Positions 1-6,917 of a stretch of DNA of 13,250 nt are shown here, in pieces. Each line of letters begins with the position of its first letter. Position 1 is the stretch's first letter. Made by a program: the position numbers and the translations under genes. The DNA comes from an uncultured Lachnospiraceae bacterium (GTDB lineage Bacteria; Bacillota; Clostridia; Lachnospirales; Lachnospiraceae). The notes beneath the pieces are model-generated. The model ran no database searches. It was not told the DNA's origin and saw only the letters and a list, made by a program, of their open reading frames with translations. The stretch lies in contig CAJLUP010000044.1 of the NCBI GenBank assembly GCA_905209865.1, positions 1 to 13,250 on the forward strand, written 5' to 3'.

Positions 1-28
1 ATATATACTGGGGAATACATATCACAAT

Positions 29-889
29 TTGCGTAAACTACAATCAGCACATGGGGGCCGTGATCCGGGAGCCGTATACAACGGGCGGCAGGAAAAGACT
101 GATACTCTTGCACTTACTCTTGCCATCGGACAGATTTTGCAGGAACGAGGAATTGATGTTCTTTATACTCGCACAACTGACATTTACGAATCACCTTATC
201 AGAAAGCAATGGAAGCAAATGAAGCGGACGTAGACTTTTTCATATCTATTCACCGCAACTCTTTTCCTAAGCCAAATGCTGTCTCAGGAGTAGAATCCCT
301 CGTGTACGACAAATCCGGTATTAAACTGGAAATGGCAGAAAATATAAACGAGCAATTAGAAGGGATCGGTTTCGTAAATCTTGGAGTAAAAGCGCGTCCC
401 GGACTTGTTGTCCTGCGGCGAACAAAAATGCCTGCCGTTCTTGTAGAAGTTGGATTCATCAACTCTGACACGGACAACATGCTGTTTGATGATAATTTCA
501 GTGACATCGCTCTCGCTATCGCTGAAGGGATTCTTGACACTCTCGGGATCAACACACCTGCTGTTCCGCTTCCTGACGAAAACGAAATACCTGTTGCTCC
601 GCTCCCTGATGAAAACGAGGCTCCGATTACTCCGCTTCCTGATGAAAATGTAAGTCCTGTCATACCATTGCCGCCCCGATACACGGTTCAGGTAGGTGCG
701 TTTCGAAATGCAATGTATGCCGAACGCCTTCAGCAGGAGTTATCCGAACTAGATTTTCCTGCTTCTATCACCGAGGGAAACGGATTATATCGTGTTATGG
801 TAGGCGTTTTTCCTACGCTGGCAGATGCAGCAGACATGGAACGTCTGCTTCGAAGCGCCGGTTATCAGACTGTCATAGTCAGTCAATAA
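29..889 (+). CDS. N-acetylmuramoyl-L-alanine amidase, Amidase_3 plus SPOR (CwlC-like), N-terminus abnormal
   Basis: This is a zinc-dependent amidase predicted to cut the MurNAc-L-alanine bond of peptidoglycan. Counting from the TTG at 29, the zinc ligands are visible as H8 (AHGGRDPGA), E22 (GRQEKTD) and H75 (SIHRN), with the catalytic E140 in VEVGFI. A proline-rich linker of three 11-residue repeats (about 180-212) leads to a C-terminal SPOR domain (about 218-286, starting YTVQVGAF) that should bind denuded glycan. The architecture and lack of a signal peptide resemble Bacillus CwlC, a mother-cell lysis amidase, so a sporulation role is possible but inferred. The start is doubtful: the family's first strand and DxGHGG motif are missing in this frame, the frame is open to the left edge, and a strand-like ITICVN is encoded one frame over at about 22-38. 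The gene may be frameshifted, or begin outside the window. Confidence 0.85.
   Translation: MRKLQSAHGGRDPGAVYNGRQEKTDTLALTLAIGQILQERGIDVLYTRTTDIYESPYQKAMEANEADVDFFISIHRNSFPKPNAVSGVESLVYDKSGIKLEMAENINEQLEGIGFVNLGVKARPGLVVLRRTKMPAVLVEVGFINSDTDNMLFDDNFSDIALAIAEGILDTLGINTPAVPLPDENEIPVAPLPDENEAPITPLPDENVSPVIPLPPRYTVQVGAFRNAMYAERLQQELSELDFPASITEGNGLYRVMVGVFPTLADAADMERLLRSAGYQTVIVSQ
566..673 (+). repeat. Three 33-bp tandem repeats encoding a PLPDENxxPxx linker
   Basis: Units begin at 566, 599 and 632, with a partial fourth (PLP) at 665-673. Each full unit encodes 11 residues of the form PLPDENE-x-P-x-x. They form an acidic, proline-rich spacer between the amidase catalytic domain and the SPOR domain. 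The copies are imperfect at the DNA level, which suggests they are not newly duplicated. Confidence 0.85.
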
Positions 890-893
890 ATCA

Positions 894-920
894 CCGGAAG
901 TGCCAAAAGGCACATTTCGG
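894..920 (+). other. Hairpin after the amidase gene, no T-tract
   Basis: CCGGAAGTGCC at 894-904 pairs with 909-920 around an AAAA loop, with one bulged A. It lies 5 bp after the amidase stop, so it may end or stabilise that transcript. The following bases (GATTGTAAGC) contain no T run, so it is not a convincing intrinsic terminator. Confidence 0.3.
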
Positions 921-942
921 GATTGTAAGCGGTCTCCATTGC

Positions 943-1005
943 AAAAAATGTACCCTAATAATCTAACACAATTTTCTTTCATGTGTTTTCTTTTATTAGG
1001 GTACA
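943..1005 (-). terminator. Intrinsic terminator of the glgC-glgD-spoVG transcript
   Basis: A perfect 13-bp inverted repeat (TGTACCCTAATAA at 949-961 and its complement at 993-1005) encloses a second short stem (965-970 with 982-987). Read on the minus strand, the hairpin is followed directly by TTTTTT (complement of 943-948), as expected for Rho-independent termination 30 bp past the spoVG stop. On the plus strand the downstream bases are only weakly T-rich, so it probably acts mainly for the minus strand. Confidence 0.85.
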
Positions 1006-1034
1006 CTTTATATGTTCATCTTATATTATACATT

Positions 1035-1316
1035 TTATGCATCTGCCGCATCTGCTTCTTCTGCCAAAGACTGCTCGTACTTCTCCAAAATCATCGACTG
1101 AATTCTTTCTCTCGTATTGGAATTGATCGGATGTGCGATATCCCTGTACTCGCCGTCCATTGCTTTTTTACTTGGCATTGCAATGAACATTCCTTTCTCC
1201 CCCTCTATCACTTTAATATCATGAACAACAAATTCATCATCGATTGTAATGGATACTACTGCCTTTAACTTTCCCTCTTTTGCAACTTTTCGCACTCGTA
1301 CATCTGTGATCTGCAT
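1035..1316 (-). CDS. spoVG: SpoVG family RNA-binding regulator
   Basis: A 93-residue SpoVG protein. The diagnostic core is present in order: MQITDVRVRKV, ITIDDEFVVHDIKVI, GMFIAMPSKK and YRDIAHPINSNTRE. SpoVG proteins are small nucleic-acid-binding regulators known from sporulation, septation and virulence control in Firmicutes and Borrelia; the target here is unknown. The start at 1316 is preferred over the in-frame ATG at 1340 because AGGAGA lies between the two, about 9 bases before 1316, and because family members begin at MxITDV. The C-terminus is a short acidic alanine-rich tail (EEADAADA). The gene lies 101 bp after glgD on the same strand. I see no convincing sigma-A or sigma-H promoter in that gap, so cotranscription with glgCD is likely. 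Confidence 0.95.
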   Translation of the reverse strand: MQITDVRVRKVAKEGKLKAVVSITIDDEFVVHDIKVIEGEKGMFIAMPSKKAMDGEYRDIAHPINSNTRERIQSMILEKYEQSLAEEADAADA

Positions 1317-1417
1317 AGCTTCAGATCTCCTTTCTCTCATAGATTTACGTCAAGCCCTCTCAAGCGAACACCTGCCGCATGCCTTTCTTCTCTGCCTCGT
1401 TTGCACATTATGCATTT

Positions 1418-2536
1418 TTACAATGCGTAACGCTCATTTTTCTCTACTACGACTTTTACACCGTTTTCTCCGACGTATCTTGTATTCGCTCTGATCGTAT
1501 CCCGACTCTCTACGATACAATTCTCGATATATGTATTATCCCCCAGATACACATCATTCAATATGATCGAATTTTTGATCACGCAATTATTTCCGACAAA
1601 TACTTTTTTAAAGATCACGGAATTCTCAATCGTTCCGTTTACAATACTTCCGCTGCCAACAAGGCTGTTCTTAACAACCGCTCCGGGATTATATTTTGCA
1701 GGCGGCTGATCGCTCACCTTTGAATACACGCTTGGAAGTTTCCTGAAAAAGTAATTTCTCACTTCCGGTTTCAGGAAATCCATATTCGTCTTATAATATG
1801 CATCCACAGTGGAAATATTATTCCAATAACTGTTAATTTTGTATCCGTATATTTTCTTCAGATTTTTATAACGGATCAAAATATCATTTACAAAATCATG
1901 TCGCTCATCTTCCGCACAATGCTCGATCAGATCAATCAGTTGTCTTCTGCGAAGAACATAGATTCCTGTAGAGATTGTCTGAGAATGAGCTACCATAGGT
2001 TTCTCTTCAAACTCCTCAATCCTTGACTCCTCATTCATGCGAACTGTTCCGAATCTGGTCGCATCTTCGCCGGGCTCCAGATCTTTACACACAACTGTAA
2101 TATCTGCCTTCTTCGCGATATGATATTCAAGAACTTTATTATAATCCATCTTATAAACGGCATCTCCTGAAGTAATGATCACATACGGTTCATGACATTT
2201 TTTCAGGAAATCAAGATTCTGATAAATGGCATCCGCCGTTCCTCTGTACCAGTAGCCGTTATCTGCCGTAATCGTCGGGGTAAACACAAACAATCCGCCC
2301 TGTTTTCTTCCGAAATCCCACCATTTTGAAGAATTCAGATGCTCGTTCAGCGATCTGGCATTATATTGTGTCAGCACCGCAACTTTCTGAATGTGAGAAT
2401 TTGTCATATTGCTGAGTACGAAATCAATCGCCCGGTAACTTCCTGCCACCGGCATTGCAGCCACTGCTCTTTTCGCAGTCAACTCACGCATTCTCCTGTT
2501 GTTTCCTCCTGCTAAAATAAGTCCTACTGCTCTCAT
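1418..2536 (-). CDS. glgD: Glucose-1-phosphate adenylyltransferase, GlgD regulatory-type subunit
   Basis: A 372-residue paralogue of GlgC, the usual second subunit of the ADP-glucose pyrophosphorylase of Firmicutes. The N-terminal nucleotidyltransferase domain is recognisable (LILAGGNNRRM, YRAIDFVLSNM, GTADAIYQNLDF, SGDAVYKMDY). The C-terminal part is a left-handed beta-helix of hexapeptide type (about 290-355, for example NSLVGSGSIVNGTIENSV). It is called GlgD because glycine-loop residues kept in GlgC (GGQGSRLG) are replaced here (GGNNRRMR), GDHIYKMDY is changed to GDAVYKMDY, and the protein is shorter. In characterised Firmicutes, GlgD is poorly active or inactive alone and raises the activity of the GlgC/GlgD heteromer. 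Its ATG overlaps the glgC stop (ATGA), which implies translational coupling and matched subunit amounts. Confidence 0.95.
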   Translation of the reverse strand: MRAVGLILAGGNNRRMRELTAKRAVAAMPVAGSYRAIDFVLSNMTNSHIQKVAVLTQYNARSLNEHLNSSKWWDFGRKQGGLFVFTPTITADNGYWYRGTADAIYQNLDFLKKCHEPYVIITSGDAVYKMDYNKVLEYHIAKKADITVVCKDLEPGEDATRFGTVRMNEESRIEEFEEKPMVAHSQTISTGIYVLRRRQLIDLIEHCAEDERHDFVNDILIRYKNLKKIYGYKINSYWNNISTVDAYYKTNMDFLKPEVRNYFFRKLPSVYSKVSDQPPAKYNPGAVVKNSLVGSGSIVNGTIENSVIFKKVFVGNNCVIKNSIILNDVYLGDNTYIENCIVESRDTIRANTRYVGENGVKVVVEKNERYAL

Positions 2537-3807
2537 ACTCTCTCACCTGCCTTTATCAAGGTTTCACCGCTTGCCAGTACGCCATCCTCGTAATCTTCCG
2601 CTACAGTCACACCACTGACGGCAGTATTTTTCCCAATCTGCACGTTTGACGGAATCACAGAATTCTCACCGATCGTTGCAAGTCCTCCGCTGTAAATATT
2701 TGGTTTCGTTTTATTCGGCACATCGCTTCCGATACCGATCACAACATTATCTCCGATCACAGTATCCTCTGCTATAATCGCCCGATCAATAACACAGTTT
2801 TCTCCGATCGTCACGCCCTGCATTATAATAGAGTCACGAACAACGCTGCCCTTTCCGACAACAACGCTTCCGCCTAAAACCGAATTATGTAACTCTCCGT
2901 ACACCTCTGTTCCGTTACTGATAATACACCGATCCACTACACCTTCCTGTGCGATATACTGAGGTGGAATATTCGCGCTGTTCGTATAGATCTTCCAGAA
3001 TTCTTCATATAAATTAAACTCCGGAATGATATCGATCAGTTCCATGTTTGCTTCCCAGTAAGAACTTAATGTTCCGACATCTTTCCAATAACCATTGTAC
3101 TCATATGCAAAAAGCCTGTCCCCTTTGCCATGGCAATATGGAATAATATGTTTTCCAAAATCGCAGTTCGGCTGGTCTTTTAACTTAATAAGCGCTTCCT
3201 TCAACACCGGCCAGCTAAAGATATAAATACCCATTGATGCCAAATTACTGCTTGGTTTCTCCGGCTTTTCCTCAAATTCTTTAATTCTGCTGTCATTATC
3301 TGTGACAACTATACCGAATCGACTTGCTTCTTCGATCGGAACCGGCATTGCTGCAATCGTCACATCTGCATTATTCGCTTTATGGAAATCAAGCATCACT
3401 TCATAATCCATTTTATAAATATGATCTCCTGAAAGAATAAGCACATAATCCGGATTATACGTCTCCATATAATCAAGGTTCTGATAAATTGCATTTGCAG
3501 TACCGGTATACCACTCACTGTTTGAACTCTTTTCATAAGGAGGCAGGATCGATACCCCTCCGACATTTCTGTCCAAATCCCACGGAATGCCAATACCGAT
3601 ATGAGTATTGAGCCGCAGCGGCTGATATTGTGTTAACACACCGACTGTATCAATTCCCGAATTAATACAGTTACTCAACGGGAAATCTATAATACGGTAT
3701 TTCCCTCCAAATGCTACAGCAGGTTTCGCAACTTTTGCCGTTAAAACCCCCAAGCGACTGCCTTGCCCACCGGCCAAAAGCATAGCAATCATTTCTTTTT
3801 TAAACAT
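2533..3807 (-). CDS. glgC: Glucose-1-phosphate adenylyltransferase, catalytic subunit
   Basis: A 424-residue ADP-glucose pyrophosphorylase that makes ADP-glucose from glucose-1-phosphate and ATP, the committed step of bacterial glycogen synthesis. Family signatures are complete: AMLLAGGQGSRLGVLT near the N-terminus (nucleotide binding), KPAVAFGGKYRIIDFPLSNC, WYTGTANAIYQN, LSGDHIYKMDY, and FEEKPEKP with SNLASMGIYIF (sugar-phosphate site). A C-terminal beta-helix (about 290-400) follows. GAGGTGA lies just before the ATG. It is the first gene of the glgC-glgD-spoVG unit, with a good promoter immediately upstream. No glgA, glgB or glgP lies in the window, so the rest of the pathway must be elsewhere. 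Confidence 0.97.
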   Translation of the reverse strand: MFKKEMIAMLLAGGQGSRLGVLTAKVAKPAVAFGGKYRIIDFPLSNCINSGIDTVGVLTQYQPLRLNTHIGIGIPWDLDRNVGGVSILPPYEKSSNSEWYTGTANAIYQNLDYMETYNPDYVLILSGDHIYKMDYEVMLDFHKANNADVTIAAMPVPIEEASRFGIVVTDNDSRIKEFEEKPEKPSSNLASMGIYIFSWPVLKEALIKLKDQPNCDFGKHIIPYCHGKGDRLFAYEYNGYWKDVGTLSSYWEANMELIDIIPEFNLYEEFWKIYTNSANIPPQYIAQEGVVDRCIISNGTEVYGELHNSVLGGSVVVGKGSVVRDSIIMQGVTIGENCVIDRAIIAEDTVIGDNVVIGIGSDVPNKTKPNIYSGGLATIGENSVIPSNVQIGKNTAVSGVTVAEDYEDGVLASGETLIKAGERV

Positions 3808-3838
3808 TACGTCACCTCATTTCTAGTTAGATACATTC

Positions 3839-3866
3839 ATTATACCATACTTTCATGTTTATCCAA
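3839..3866 (-). promoter_or_regulatory. Sigma-A type promoter for glgC-glgD-spoVG
   Basis: On the minus strand, TTGGAT (3866-3861), a 16-bp spacer and TATAAT (3844-3839) precede glgC. The -10 is perfect and preceded by TGG, so it is an extended -10 that compensates for the weak -35. Transcription would start about 25 bp before the glgC start codon, leaving a short leader with the ribosome binding site. Confidence 0.7.
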
Positions 3867-3953
3867 GCATTTTTTACAATTTTTTCTTTAACATTTTTAA
3901 CTTTTTGTTTATTTCGCACAAAAAGAACTTCTTTCAATTTTTTGCATATATAG

Positions 3954-3959
3954 TATAAT
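3954..3959 (+). promoter_or_regulatory. Probable -10 element for murC
   Basis: TATAAT at 3954-3959 lies in a very AT-rich stretch, with a weak -35 candidate CTTTCA at 3931-3936 (17-bp spacing). It faces away from the glgC promoter about 110 bp to the left. Initiation here would give a murC leader of roughly 100 nt. The -35 is poor, so the exact start is uncertain. Confidence 0.45.
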
Positions 3960-4030
3960 ATAGTAGGCTATGATATTTTATGACTAAAATTTCAAAAAAA
4001 TTGTTCCACATATAAAAAGAATGGTTTCAA

Positions 4031-4044
4031 CTCATCGAGATGAG
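4031..4044. promoter_or_regulatory. Dyad-symmetric element in the murC leader
   Basis: CTCATC-GA-GATGAG is an interrupted palindrome with 6-bp arms, ending 20 bp before the murC start and just before its AGAGG ribosome binding site. The 2-nt spacer is too short for a good RNA loop, so a protein-bound DNA operator is as likely as a hairpin. It could also be chance. Confidence 0.25.
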
Positions 4045-4064
4045 AAAAGAAAAGAGGACTCCTT

Positions 4065-5441
4065 ATGTATAAAATCGATTTTAATGAACCGATCCATATT
4101 CATTTTATAGGTATCGGAGGTATCAGCATGAGCGGACTTGCTGAAATTCTTCTGAAAGAAGGTTTCACCGTATCCGGTTCTGATACAAAAGAATCACCTT
4201 TAACGAAAAAACTGATATCCGAAGGCGCTCAGATCATCTACGGACAGAAAGCTGAAAATATTACGCCGGATATCGGCTGCGTTGTTTACACAGCAGCTAT
4301 TAACAGAAGTAATCCTGAACTGATCGAAGCAGTCGCTTTGAAAATTCCGATGCTGACCCGCGCCGAACTGCTCGGACAGCTTATGAAAAATTATGATACA
4401 CCGATCGCCGTTTCAGGAACACATGGAAAGACAACGACAACTTCCATGATCTCTCACATTTTACTGGAAGGTGATCTTGACCCGACAATTTCAGTCGGCG
4501 GTATTTTAAAAGCAATCGGCGGAAATATCCGCGTCGGGAATTCAGGCACATTTATTACAGAAGCATGCGAATATACAAACAGTTTTCTGCATTTCTTCCC
4601 GAAGATCAGCGTAATCCTTAACATTGAAGAAGATCATCTTGATTTCTTTAAAGATTTAGAAGATATCCGCCATTCCTTCCATCAGTTTGCAGAACTGCTT
4701 CCTGATGACGGAACGCTTGTTATCAACGGCGAAATTAAAGAGCATTCCGAAATATACGAAGGACTTTCCTGCAACGTCATAACTTATGGAACAAACGGCA
4801 GCTTTGATTACAGCGCAGATCACATTACTTATGATGAAAACGGACATGTGGCATTTGATTTGATCCGCCATGGCAAACACACAGATCATATCCAGCTTTC
4901 CGTAACCGGAGATCACAATGTTTCAAACGCTTTATCTGCCATCGCTGTTGCAGATATTCTCGAAATTCCGATGGAAGTTACGAAAAAGGGACTTTTATCC
5001 TTTACCGGAACAGATCGTCGTTTTGAGTACAAAGGAGAATTTAACGGAGTGACCATTGTCGATGATTATGCACATCACCCGACCGAAATTTACGCTACGT
5101 TAAAAGCGGCTCAGCATTCCCCTCACAACAGTGTCTGGTGTGTATTCCAGCCACATACTTACACAAGAACAAAAGCGTTCTTTCATGAGTTTGCAGAGGC
5201 ACTTTCGCATGCCGATCACCTCGTGCTCGCCGATATTTTTGCAGCAAGAGAAACGGATACTTTAGGCATTTCCTCTGAAGACCTTGCAAAAGAAACAGCA
5301 AAGCTTGGAACGGACACACATTATTTTCCAAGTTTCTCTCAGATCGAAGACTTTCTGAAAGAGAACTGCCGCCCCGGTGATCTGCTGATCACAATGGGCG
5401 CCGGAGATGTCGTTACGATCGGCGAGGATCTGCTGAAATAG
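4065..5441 (+). CDS. murC: UDP-N-acetylmuramate--L-alanine ligase
   Basis: This cytoplasmic ATP-dependent ligase adds L-alanine to UDP-MurNAc, the first amino-acid step of peptidoglycan precursor synthesis. At 458 residues it is normal length. The N-terminal UDP-binding Rossmann domain shows IHFIGIGGISMSGLAEIL (about 11-28). The central ATP-grasping loop is GTHGKTTTT (about 118-126). The metal and substrate segment EACEYTNSFL and the IEEDHLDFF motif follow. The C-terminal domain carries DDYAHHPTEI (about 333-342) and FQPHTYTRT. MurC is distinguished from MurD/E/F by HFIGIGG plus DDYAHHP. AGAGG lies 7 bases before the ATG. It is divergent from glgC and separated from the following operon by hairpins, so it is probably expressed alone. 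Confidence 0.97.
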   Translation: MYKIDFNEPIHIHFIGIGGISMSGLAEILLKEGFTVSGSDTKESPLTKKLISEGAQIIYGQKAENITPDIGCVVYTAAINRSNPELIEAVALKIPMLTRAELLGQLMKNYDTPIAVSGTHGKTTTTSMISHILLEGDLDPTISVGGILKAIGGNIRVGNSGTFITEACEYTNSFLHFFPKISVILNIEEDHLDFFKDLEDIRHSFHQFAELLPDDGTLVINGEIKEHSEIYEGLSCNVITYGTNGSFDYSADHITYDENGHVAFDLIRHGKHTDHIQLSVTGDHNVSNALSAIAVADILEIPMEVTKKGLLSFTGTDRRFEYKGEFNGVTIVDDYAHHPTEIYATLKAAQHSPHNSVWCVFQPHTYTRTKAFFHEFAEALSHADHLVLADIFAARETDTLGISSEDLAKETAKLGTDTHYFPSFSQIEDFLKENCRPGDLLITMGAGDVVTIGEDLLK

Positions 5442-5453
5442 GCATCACAGCAC

Positions 5454-5485
5454 TTATTCACAAGTTCTTCACATAGTTATCTACA
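5454..5485 (+). promoter_or_regulatory. Cluster of three tandem DnaA-box-like sequences
   Basis: Three 9-mers lie in the same orientation: TTATTCACA (5454-5462, exact match to the TTATNCACA consensus), TTCTTCACA (5465-5473, one mismatch) and TTATCTACA (5477-5485, one mismatch). Their starts are 11 and 12 bp apart, about one helical turn, so bound DnaA would sit on one face of the DNA. The cluster lies between murC and the primosome operon. In B. subtilis the dnaB-dnaI operon is a known DnaA target, which makes a regulatory role here plausible. Confidence 0.55.
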
Positions 5486-5520
5486 AAAAAGAGGGAGTTA
5501 CCAACAAAAATTCTCTTTTT
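5486..5520 (+). terminator. Weak AT-rich hairpin with T-tract after murC
   Basis: AAAAAGAG (5486-5493) can pair with CTCTTTTT (5513-5520) across a 19-nt loop, and the T run is part of the 3' arm. It lies 45 bp after the murC stop and could end that transcript. The stem is AT-rich and weak, so confidence is low. Confidence 0.35.
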
Positions 5521-5544
5521 AACGCAACTGTAAAATGATAAAAT
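5517..5544 (+). promoter_or_regulatory. Possible promoter for the primosome operon
   Basis: TGATAAAAT at 5536-5544 is an extended -10 (TAAAAT at 5539-5544). The -35 candidate is a poor TTTTAA at 5517-5522 (16-bp spacer). It lies 32 bp after the DnaA-box-like array. A start near 5551 would put a terminator-like hairpin at the very beginning of the transcript, which is unusual and makes the assignment tentative. Confidence 0.35.
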
Positions 5545-5558
5545 ATAAGAAACACCTG

Positions 5559-5590
5559 ACAAAAGCGGATTCCATGTCCGCTTTTTGTTA
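5559..5590 (+). terminator. Intrinsic terminator, or leader attenuator, before the DnaD-like gene
   Basis: AAAAGCGGA (5561-5569) pairs with TCCGCTTTT (5577-5585) around a 7-nt loop, and the stem runs into TTTTT then GTTAA. This is a good Rho-independent terminator shape. It may be the main murC terminator. Because a possible promoter lies just upstream and the next gene starts at 5721, it could instead act as an attenuator for the primosome operon. Confidence 0.7.
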
Positions 5591-5720
5591 ACCCCTGTTC
5601 AGTCCATGCATATCCATAAGCTAAAACGATCCTCACACGGATTTGCCCAAAAAGAACACTGAACAATTAAGATGCAATTTACAGAAAGATTTAGGAATGA
5701 TAAAACAGGATGGGATATCT

Positions 5721-6872
5721 ATGAACACACTGACACTAAAAAATAAATTTCAGACAAACGCAACACTGCTTCCAAACGATTTTATCGACAATTATATGAT
5801 TAACGCAAACGGCGAATTTGTGAAAGTCTATCTTTTCCTTCTCCGCCATGTTAACAGTTGTTCTTCCAAGCTGACACTTTCTATGATCGCAGACTGTCTC
5901 AACAACACTGAAAAAGACATCCTGCGCGCACTTAGATACTGGGAATCCGAAGGACTTCTTCGTTCAGAATATGATGCCGACGGCAAGCTCACTGCTCTTG
6001 AGCTTCAAGAGACTGTTCAATCCGTTCAATCGCAGTCTGTTCAGATCACACAGCAGTCTGAATCTGAATGCCGGGTTTCTTTACAGGCCGGCTCAGACGT
6101 ACCTGCATCCGATACAGATACACTGAAAAATACAGCTTGTCCTGTACATAAGGAAGAAATCATATCGCCGTCAGCTGCTCCGGCTCGCTCTGTATTAAAA
6201 GCGACAGTACAAAAAGCCGTTGCCATCGATGAATTCCGGGCTCAAAAAGAAATCAAATCTCTCCTGTTTATTGCCGAACAATATTTGGGAAAGACATTAA
6301 CACATACTGAAATGGAGACAATCACTTATTTTTATGATACACTGCATATGTCGGCAGATCTGATTGAATACCTGATTGAATCCTGTGTGGAAAACGGACA
6401 TAAAAATATCCACTACATTAAAAAAGTTGCTTTTTCATGGGTAGAAGAAGGAATCGAAACTGTTTCACAGGCAAAAGAACAATCTATGCTCTATTCAAGA
6501 TGCTGCTACACCGTACTGAATGCATTCGGTATCAAAGGCCGCGGTCCTGCTGCTTCGGAACTGGAATTTATAAAAAAATGGTCCGAACAGTATGCATTCA
6601 CCTCGGATATTATCGCAGAAGCATGCAGACGGACGATTACCGCTACTCATCAGCCCAGCTTTGAATATGCCGATTCTATTTTAACGAAATGGCATGAACA
6701 TAATATTCGTCATCTGAAAGACATTACCGCACTTGACGAAGCACATCAAAAGCAGACCTCAGCAGCAAGATCCGCAGCGCGTCCAAAACCACTGACTAAA
6801 AATCTCAACAATTTTGAACGCCGCAGCTATGATATGGAATCTCTTGAGGAACAGCTGTTGAAAAGCAATTAA
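5721..6872 (+). CDS. DnaB/DnaD-type primosome (replication initiation) protein
   Basis: A 383-residue protein of the Firmicutes DnaB/DnaD family, which remodels DNA at the origin and helps load the replicative helicase. The N-terminus (about 1-85) looks like the family winged helix (LLPNDFIDNYM, SMIADCLNN, ALRYWESEGLL). A variable, Gln/Ser-rich low-complexity linker follows. Two tandem DnaD-type helical domains come next: one ending NIHYIKKVAFSWVEEGI, the second ending FEYADSILTKWHEHNI, both matching the YI-x-x-I-x-x-W-x-x-x-x-I signature. The ATG at 5721 is chosen because GGGA lies 5 bases upstream (AGGA 10 bases upstream). In-frame TTG at 5643 and ATG at 5697 have poor ribosome binding sites. 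The helicase-loader ATPase gene follows 45 bp later. Two C-terminal domains favour a DnaB-like over a DnaD-like role, but this is inferred. Confidence 0.85.
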   Translation: MNTLTLKNKFQTNATLLPNDFIDNYMINANGEFVKVYLFLLRHVNSCSSKLTLSMIADCLNNTEKDILRALRYWESEGLLRSEYDADGKLTALELQETVQSVQSQSVQITQQSESECRVSLQAGSDVPASDTDTLKNTACPVHKEEIISPSAAPARSVLKATVQKAVAIDEFRAQKEIKSLLFIAEQYLGKTLTHTEMETITYFYDTLHMSADLIEYLIESCVENGHKNIHYIKKVAFSWVEEGIETVSQAKEQSMLYSRCCYTVLNAFGIKGRGPAASELEFIKKWSEQYAFTSDIIAEACRRTITATHQPSFEYADSILTKWHEHNIRHLKDITALDEAHQKQTSAARSAARPKPLTKNLNNFERRSYDMESLEEQLLKSN

Positions 6873-6917
6873 TATTCGCTGTTGTTACAGAAACGGCACG
6901 ATAGAAGGAGTATTTTC

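Noticed and set aside
250..684. 144-codon open frame on the minus strand opposite the amidase
   Set aside because: It lies wholly inside the amidase gene. Its Ser/Gly-rich repeat is the antisense reading of the PLPDEN repeats, and no ribosome binding site or family match is seen.
1412..1426. GCATT-TTTAC-AATGC inverted repeat at the end of glgD
   Set aside because: Only a 5-bp stem, overlapping the glgD stop, with no T-tract on the minus strand; too weak to call a terminator.
3949..3965. TATAGTA direct repeat spaced 10 bp around the murC -10 element
   Set aside because: In a very AT-rich stretch such short repeats are expected by chance; no further copies support an operator.
4002..4010. TGTTCCACA as a further DnaA box near murC
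   Set aside because: Two mismatches to the consensus and no neighbouring copies, unlike the phased set at 5454-5485.
4040..4072. Ten-codon leader open frame overlapping the murC start
   Set aside because: No ribosome binding site before it; the reading frame simply runs through the murC ribosome binding site.
5606..5662. 18-codon mini-ORF in the leader of the DnaD-like gene
   Set aside because: No Shine-Dalgarno sequence and no special codon content (no run of one amino acid's codons), so no support as an attenuation leader peptide.
5643..5720. N-terminal extension of the DnaD-like protein from TTG 5643 or ATG 5697
   Set aside because: No usable Shine-Dalgarno spacing at either start. The ATG at 5721 has GGGA/AGGA well placed and matches the expected beginning of the winged-helix domain.
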